This document shows positions 41,299-45,731 of a stretch of 45,731 nt of DNA, one piece after another. Both the position numbers and the translations under genes were made by a program. The notes below the pieces were generated by a model. It worked only from the letters and a program-made list of their open reading frames with translations, was not told where the DNA came from and did no database searches. The first letter of the stretch is position 1, and each line of letters starts with the position of its first letter. Source of the DNA: Phoenicibacter sp963592435. GTDB lineage: Bacteria > Actinomycetota > Coriobacteriia > Coriobacteriales > Eggerthellaceae. The DNA is taken from NCBI GenBank assembly GCA_963592435.1, contig CAVAWT010000012.1, positions 1 through 45,731 of the forward strand. Reading direction: 5' to 3'.

Positions 41299-42384
41299 AT
41301 GGAATTTTATAATTATTTAAACAAGAAAAATTTTTTGATTTTTCTTGTTTTGGTTAATTTAATTGTTTTCTCGTTTTTTCTCATAAGTCCGACATTTGCT
41401 TGGGCTTATGAGGATAGTGAGAAGATAATGGAAGCTGGTTTTGATGCTACTAATTTGTTCACTGCTGTGTTTAACGTTGGACTTCCTAAGTTCCTTTTTT
41501 TGCAGCCTTCTCTCACTTTGTTTGATTTGGCTTCAGAGTTTTTTAGCACAATTACAGGAAATAATCTATTTACTGAAGGGATCGATAGTAGTAATTTTTC
41601 TAAAGTATATTCTTTTGTTGGGGGATTAGCAGGAAACGGAACTTACTCACTTCAACCAATTGGTTATTTAATTGTCGGAATATGTGCTGGTATTGAAGGT
41701 TTGAGAATTTGCAAAGACTCGAAAGGATTATCTACTCAATGGTTGGGTTTGGGATTGATGGAAGCATGGTTTGTATATGCATTAAAGTTTTATGTTTTGT
41801 ATTCACTTGTTGCAAATGCGAAAGAATTGATGTTAGCAATATATTCGATAGTTATGGCGGTTCAAAATGTAGTATCTTCAGCAATTAAAGTTTCTCAATT
41901 TGATAACGGCTCAGTTGTTTTTGATTCTGTGAAGGAGTTTATTAACAACATAACAATAGGAGATGGAACAGGAGTTTGTTTTGTTGTATTTATAACTGCA
42001 ATAGTTTGTTTAATTGTATGTGCGTTGACTGCTATTTATATTCAAGTATTAAGTGTTATGAGAATTTTTGAAATTTTTATTTTGATGGCGATTTCCCCAA
42101 TAACACTGGGTGCAGCTGCATCTACATTTACGTCAGATGTTACCAAAACTTATATTAAGACGTTTATCTCGGCAGTGTTGCAATTGACAGTAATTTTATT
42201 GATAGTAGCAATTTTCGGTCCTCTGATGACAGGAATAACGAGTTCACTTAATAATGTGTTTAATGGGGACACTGGAGTTAATACAATTTTGAAGGCTGTT
42301 GTTCCGATTGTTACAAGCTTGTCGCTGTTTTTGATGGTTAAGAAGTCAAGGCAGATATCTAATAATTTGGTTGGGTTAGCATAA
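41299..42384 (+). CDS. VirB6/TrbL-like polytopic channel protein
   Basis: This 361-aa membrane protein has a signal-like first helix (FLIFLVLVNLIVFSFFLISP), a Gly/Leu-rich extracellular part and about five further helices (IGYLIVGICAGIEG, YALKFYVLYSLVANA, FVVFITAIVCLIVCALTAIY, VLQLTVILLIVAIFGPLM). It fits the VirB6/TrbL-like inner-membrane channel component of Gram-positive type IV secretion systems. It lies between Maff2-like and PrgI genes in the standard order. No clear ribosome-binding site; probably coupled. Confidence 0.8.
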   Translation: MEFYNYLNKKNFLIFLVLVNLIVFSFFLISPTFAWAYEDSEKIMEAGFDATNLFTAVFNVGLPKFLFLQPSLTLFDLASEFFSTITGNNLFTEGIDSSNFSKVYSFVGGLAGNGTYSLQPIGYLIVGICAGIEGLRICKDSKGLSTQWLGLGLMEAWFVYALKFYVLYSLVANAKELMLAIYSIVMAVQNVVSSAIKVSQFDNGSVVFDSVKEFINNITIGDGTGVCFVVFITAIVCLIVCALTAIYIQVLSVMRIFEIFILMAISPITLGAAASTFTSDVTKTYIKTFISAVLQLTVILLIVAIFGPLMTGITSSLNNVFNGDTGVNTILKAVVPIVTSLSLFLMVKKSRQISNNLVGLA

Positions 42385-42398
42385 AGGAATAAGTTGAA

Positions 42399-42914
42399 AT
42401 GATTGAGATTATATTAAGAGAAGATGTTAGCAATTATGAAACTAAACCTTTTTTTGGCTTTACGTATAGGCAAGTTGCGGCAGTTGTAATTGCTGCAATT
42501 ATAGCTTTTGGAATTTTTAGAGTTGGAATTGATGCAGGGTTGCCGAATGAATTAATGGGATTGTTTATAGTATTGGAGGGTGCAATTGTTGCCTTGGCAT
42601 TTCTTGTTAAGATTCAGGGGATGTATGCAAATAAAAGATTGCCAATTTTGTTAACTTATAGAAAAAGACCTGTAACTGCATGGGCACAGAATCGAATTTT
42701 TAGATCTTCAAGAGAGATAAATAAAGTAAATACTAGCAAAAAAGAGAAAAAAGGTATTAATAAGCAAGAATTGAAAGCGCAGGCAGAAGCAAAGAAGGAA
42801 ACTGAGTTTGTTGATTCTTCTGGAGAATGTTATATGCCACAACAGTTGAAGAATAAGAAAAAACAAAGTAAAGCAAAGACAAAGAAAAAAATGTTTAAGA
42901 AGAAAGAAAAATAA
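42399..42914 (+). CDS. PrgI-family membrane protein of the type IV secretion system (VirB3-like)
   Basis: The 171-aa protein opens with EIILREDVSNYETKPFFGFT, the PrgI signature, then two close membrane helices (about 24-41 and 51-68), then a Lys-rich cytoplasmic tail. PrgI is the VirB3 counterpart that works next to VirB4. It ends 66 bases before the VirB4 gene. Confidence 0.9.
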   Translation: MIEIILREDVSNYETKPFFGFTYRQVAAVVIAAIIAFGIFRVGIDAGLPNELMGLFIVLEGAIVALAFLVKIQGMYANKRLPILLTYRKRPVTAWAQNRIFRSSREINKVNTSKKEKKGINKQELKAQAEAKKETEFVDSSGECYMPQQLKNKKKQSKAKTKKKMFKKKEK

Positions 42915-42935
42915 TAAAGAATGTTTTTTAAAAAT

Positions 42936-42969
42936 TAGGCTTCCATCCTACTAAAAAAATTAAAGGAGT
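42936..42969 (+). promoter_or_regulatory. CTTCCAT-loop RNA hairpin 3 with ribosome-binding site
   Basis: TAGG (42936-42939) and CCTA (42947-42950) close the loop CTTCCAT (42940-42946), followed by CTAAAAAAATTAAAGGAGTG. This is a near copy of the block before the Maff2-like gene and precedes the VirB4 start at 42981. Confidence 0.65.
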
Positions 42970-42980
42970 GAATTTTAAAA

Positions 42981-45677
42981 ATGACTGAATTTCAAAGAGA
43001 GATCTGCGATTTTATTATTAACAATAAAGCAAAAGTTGAAGATGTTTGTCGTTATTTTCAAGTTGATAAGCAAACGGTAGTTGAAGCTATGTATGCTTGG
43101 GAAAATGAGCAGAAAGAACAAGAACAACAAAAAAATCAAAAATCTAAAAAAAACGATGAAAAGAAATCAGAAGATAAAAAATATGATGAAGAATTAGATG
43201 ACAGTGATTTTCTGGATGAAAAAACACCTGAGATTGATTTAGAACCTCCGAAGAAAAAAGGTATTTTTGATAAAATAAATGATCTTTTCGCTGGGAAGGA
43301 TACAAAACAAATTGAAAATGTTTCTTGGGTTGAACCAGAAAATCTTGCACAAAATGATTTAGGTTATGAACTTTTGCGTGAGGATGGCATTATGAGAGTT
43401 GAAGAAGGTCTTTATGCAAGATGTATTCAATTTGAAGATGTTAACTATCAAGGTGCTTTGTATGATACTCAGCTTGAAATTCATTCTCAGATGAACGAAC
43501 TCTATAATTCGTTACCTGAGAATTGTTCAATTCAGTTGTTTATGTTGACAAGAAGGATGCATGAGAATGAGTTAAGTGAATCTTTGCATATTCCGTTAGT
43601 GCCTAGTGATGATGGTTATAACGATTTAAGGAGTGAGCAAAATAAGATTATTGATTTGAAAATGACAACAACTTCGCAAAATGTAAAGAGAACTCATTGT
43701 TTTATTATTACTTGTGAAGAGTTGAATATGCAGAGGGCAAGACGAGTCTTGGATCGAGCATGTTCGGGCATTGAGAGAAAACTTAGAGATATCGAGAGCG
43801 ATCATAAGGTTTTAAACGGTGTGGAGTGGCTTACTCTAATTAATCATGTTACTAATCCTGATGATGAAGAAGGAATTTTGTCTTACGATGATTTGTTTTC
43901 GATGGAAGGGTCAAGAACACTTGATTTGATTGCACCTCCGAATATAACTACTTATGGTTTTAAGGGTTTGTCGATGGGGGATTATTTTTATCGAGTTTTG
44001 TATGTGAGTAAATACTCAACAACTGTTAGAGATGATTTTTTCTCACAACTTGCTGAGATGCCTTATAATTCGATAATTTCGATGCATGCAAAGCCTTACG
44101 ATCATGCAGATGCTGTTGAGTTAGTAGATTCTAAGAAAACTGACTTGAATATGCAGAAGAAACAGTATATTCGCAAGAATCCTAGTGCTGCTTATCAAGA
44201 TGAAGAATTGTTGCCTAATAATTTGGGTGAACGTCTTGAAACTGCTAGAGAAACAAGAACTGACTTGTTACAACGTGAGCAGTCTATGTTTGAACAAACT
44301 ATTACGATTGTATTGTTTTCTAAAGACTTAAATGAGCTAGAAGATGCTTATTCTGAAGTTAAGCGTATTACAAAGGGTTTCCAGTATCGAGTATCACCAA
44401 TGAATGATATGCAGATTTTGGGTTTGAAATCTGCATTGCCTGTTGGAAATAACAATGTGCCAGTATCAAGGGCAGTATTAACGGATGCTTTGAGTAATTT
44501 TGAGCCGTTTACATCTGATGAATTGATGCAACCACAGGGACTTTTTGGTGGCATTAATATGTTGAGTAAAAACATTATTGCGTATGATAGGACGAAGTCT
44601 ATTGCGCCGAATGGGTTTATATTGGGTAAGCCTGGTCGTGGTAAGTCAGTTCATGCAAAATATCAGATTATTCAGCTTTTGTGTAAAGATCCTGATGCGA
44701 GGTGTTTAGTTATTGATCCAGAAGGTGAGTATTCTGGTTTGTGCGAGCTTTTGCCTAACGCACAGAGAGTGAAAATTACGTCTGGAGGAACAACGCATAT
44801 TAATCCATTAGATATTACAGATACCTATTCTGATGATGAAAATCCTTTGAGTTTTAAAACGGACTTTATTGTGTCTTTGGTAGATATGATGACAGGTGGC
44901 ATGACATCTATGCAGATTAATATCTTGGATAGATGCACGCAGTATATATATCAAGAGTATTTTAATTCAAAGTCGAAAAATGCAATTCCAACATTACAGA
45001 CTCTATATGATGAATTAAAAGCACAGCCTGAAGTAGAAGCTCATGCGTTAGCTGTTAATATTGAGAGGTTTGTTGAGGGTTCAATGAATGTGTTTAATGC
45101 TCATACTAATGTTGAGCTGGATGCAAGACTTGTTGTGTTCGACACGAAAGAATTGCAAAAGAATATGAGTCCTGTTGCACTTTTGATTCTATTGGATCAG
45201 GTTTGGAATTTTATTACAAGTGGTCGAAGCAAAGGAACTCATACTTGGTTTTTCGTTGACGAGATGCAACTTTTGAAAGATAACGAATATGCTGTCGATT
45301 ATCTTGATAAGTTGTTTAGTCGTGCGAGAAAGTGGGGTGCTATTCCTACTGGTATTACGCAAAACGTTGAGAGAGTTTTACAGATTAATCAATTTAGATT
45401 TATGATTGCTAATTCGGACTTTTTGGTTATTTTGGGTCAATCTAAGACTGATACGGATGCTTTAGGTGATGTTTTGAAGTTAAGTAACGAGCAGAAGAAA
45501 GCTGTTAGGACTGCTGGAATTGGTGAAGGGATTTTGCTTGCAAATAATAAAGTTTTACAATTTGAGAACATTATTCCTAAAGAGGTTGATGGTAAGCCAT
45601 CAAAGATTTATCGAGCTTTGACAACTAAGCTTGAAGATCTTGTTGAGCTGGGTTTGATTGCTAAGGACGATGACTGA
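42981..45677 (+). CDS. VirB4/TraE-type conjugative ATPase with N-terminal HTH-like extension
   Basis: This 898-aa ATPase powers the secretion channel. Walker A GKPGRGKS is at 549-556 and Walker B FFVDE at 757-761, then MQLLKDN. The first 45 residues (EICDFIINNKAKVEDVCRYF, VDKQTVVEAMYAW) look like a small helix-turn-helix and are joined by a Lys/Glu-rich linker (about 46-95) to the VirB4 N-terminal domain. That extension is not usual for the family. ATG 42981 follows AAAGGAGTGA. The stop overlaps the next gene by eight bases. Confidence 0.93.
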   Translation: MTEFQREICDFIINNKAKVEDVCRYFQVDKQTVVEAMYAWENEQKEQEQQKNQKSKKNDEKKSEDKKYDEELDDSDFLDEKTPEIDLEPPKKKGIFDKINDLFAGKDTKQIENVSWVEPENLAQNDLGYELLREDGIMRVEEGLYARCIQFEDVNYQGALYDTQLEIHSQMNELYNSLPENCSIQLFMLTRRMHENELSESLHIPLVPSDDGYNDLRSEQNKIIDLKMTTTSQNVKRTHCFIITCEELNMQRARRVLDRACSGIERKLRDIESDHKVLNGVEWLTLINHVTNPDDEEGILSYDDLFSMEGSRTLDLIAPPNITTYGFKGLSMGDYFYRVLYVSKYSTTVRDDFFSQLAEMPYNSIISMHAKPYDHADAVELVDSKKTDLNMQKKQYIRKNPSAAYQDEELLPNNLGERLETARETRTDLLQREQSMFEQTITIVLFSKDLNELEDAYSEVKRITKGFQYRVSPMNDMQILGLKSALPVGNNNVPVSRAVLTDALSNFEPFTSDELMQPQGLFGGINMLSKNIIAYDRTKSIAPNGFILGKPGRGKSVHAKYQIIQLLCKDPDARCLVIDPEGEYSGLCELLPNAQRVKITSGGTTHINPLDITDTYSDDENPLSFKTDFIVSLVDMMTGGMTSMQINILDRCTQYIYQEYFNSKSKNAIPTLQTLYDELKAQPEVEAHALAVNIERFVEGSMNVFNAHTNVELDARLVVFDTKELQKNMSPVALLILLDQVWNFITSGRSKGTHTWFFVDEMQLLKDNEYAVDYLDKLFSRARKWGAIPTGITQNVERVLQINQFRFMIANSDFLVILGQSKTDTDALGDVLKLSNEQKKAVRTAGIGEGILLANNKVLQFENIIPKEVDGKPSKIYRALTTKLEDLVELGLIAKDDD

Positions 45678-45731
45678 TGAAAATGCAACATACGATGAAT
45701 GTGGTGATATCGACGCTTTTGTTAAAAAAGC
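45670..45731 (+). CDS. Start of the next transfer gene (partial)
   Basis: ATG 45670 overlaps the VirB4 stop (ATGACTGA) and opens a frame reading MTDENATYDECGDIDAFVKK to the window end. In related elements a membrane-anchored NlpC/P60 cell-wall hydrolase follows VirB4, so this could be its start, but 20 residues are too few to tell. Confidence 0.55.
   Translation, partial: MTDENATYDECGDIDAFVKK

Overview
The window looks like a low-GC Gram-positive chromosome carrying a conjugative element. Purine-rich ribosome-binding sites (AAGGAG type), a tRNA with encoded CCA, a single ACP, an FtsH with an acidic N-terminal tail, and secreted proteins built from B-repeats and YRLYNxxxGEHxYT repeats fit best with an actinobacterium of class Coriobacteriia (Atopobium/Olsenella-like). 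That placement is inference; no rRNA or marker gene here proves it. Composition changes sharply near 21.5 kb: the left part has moderate GC and the right part is very AT-rich.

Region 1 (1-10.72 kb) is core chromosome. It holds a heterodimeric ABC exporter whose first subunit appears to start at an ATT codon, FtsH, a TerC-family membrane protein, a secreted coiled-coil/NlpC-P60-like wall hydrolase, a GltD-like FAD/Fe-S oxidoreductase, an acyl carrier protein with a clear terminator, and tRNA-Arg(CCG).

Region 2 (10.72-21.5 kb) is a repeat-rich surface-protein island. Two very large secreted proteins (1607 and 1222 aa) lie among arrays of short palindromes sharing the core GTCAGAC: one family reads TGGTGTCAGACATC, the other GGGGTCAGACCCC. 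The first protein has an 11-G tract in codons 10-14, a classic phase-variation signature, behind a leader hairpin with ten Ts. It carries three repeated DUF6273-like modules. The second is a papain-like cysteine protease with seven B-repeats. Both carry the same triple YRLYN repeat, at opposite ends. An orphan VapC-like PIN protein closes the region.

Region 3 (21.6-31.7 kb) is the left part of a mobile element, mostly on the minus strand. It contains an operon of unrecognised accessory proteins, a 0.55 kb structured non-coding stretch, a Dam-type methylase with a compact PD-(D/E)XK nuclease, a tyrosine integrase with a Cys-rich tail, a nucleotidyltransferase toxin-like gene pair, and two XRE repressors. 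Related AT-rich palindromic repeats sit at the junctions between minus-strand units.

Region 4 (31.1-45.7 kb, plus strand) is the replication and transfer part: small regulators, a double-HTH protein, a phage-like replication module (HTH initiator, DnaC-type loader, SSB), then a Tn1549-like conjugation block in the order DUF3801/PcfB, VirD4, Maff2-like, TrbL/VirB6-like, PrgI, VirB4, running off the window. No relaxase is seen and neither att end could be fixed.

The most interesting unexplained signals are: (a) hairpins with an identical CTTCCAT loop but compensating stem changes in three leader sequences of the transfer operon; (b) two XRE repressor genes, each facing a divergent mini-gene whose product resembles the repressor's own C-terminal segment; (c) the paired GTCAGAC palindrome families around a phase-variable surface-protein island.
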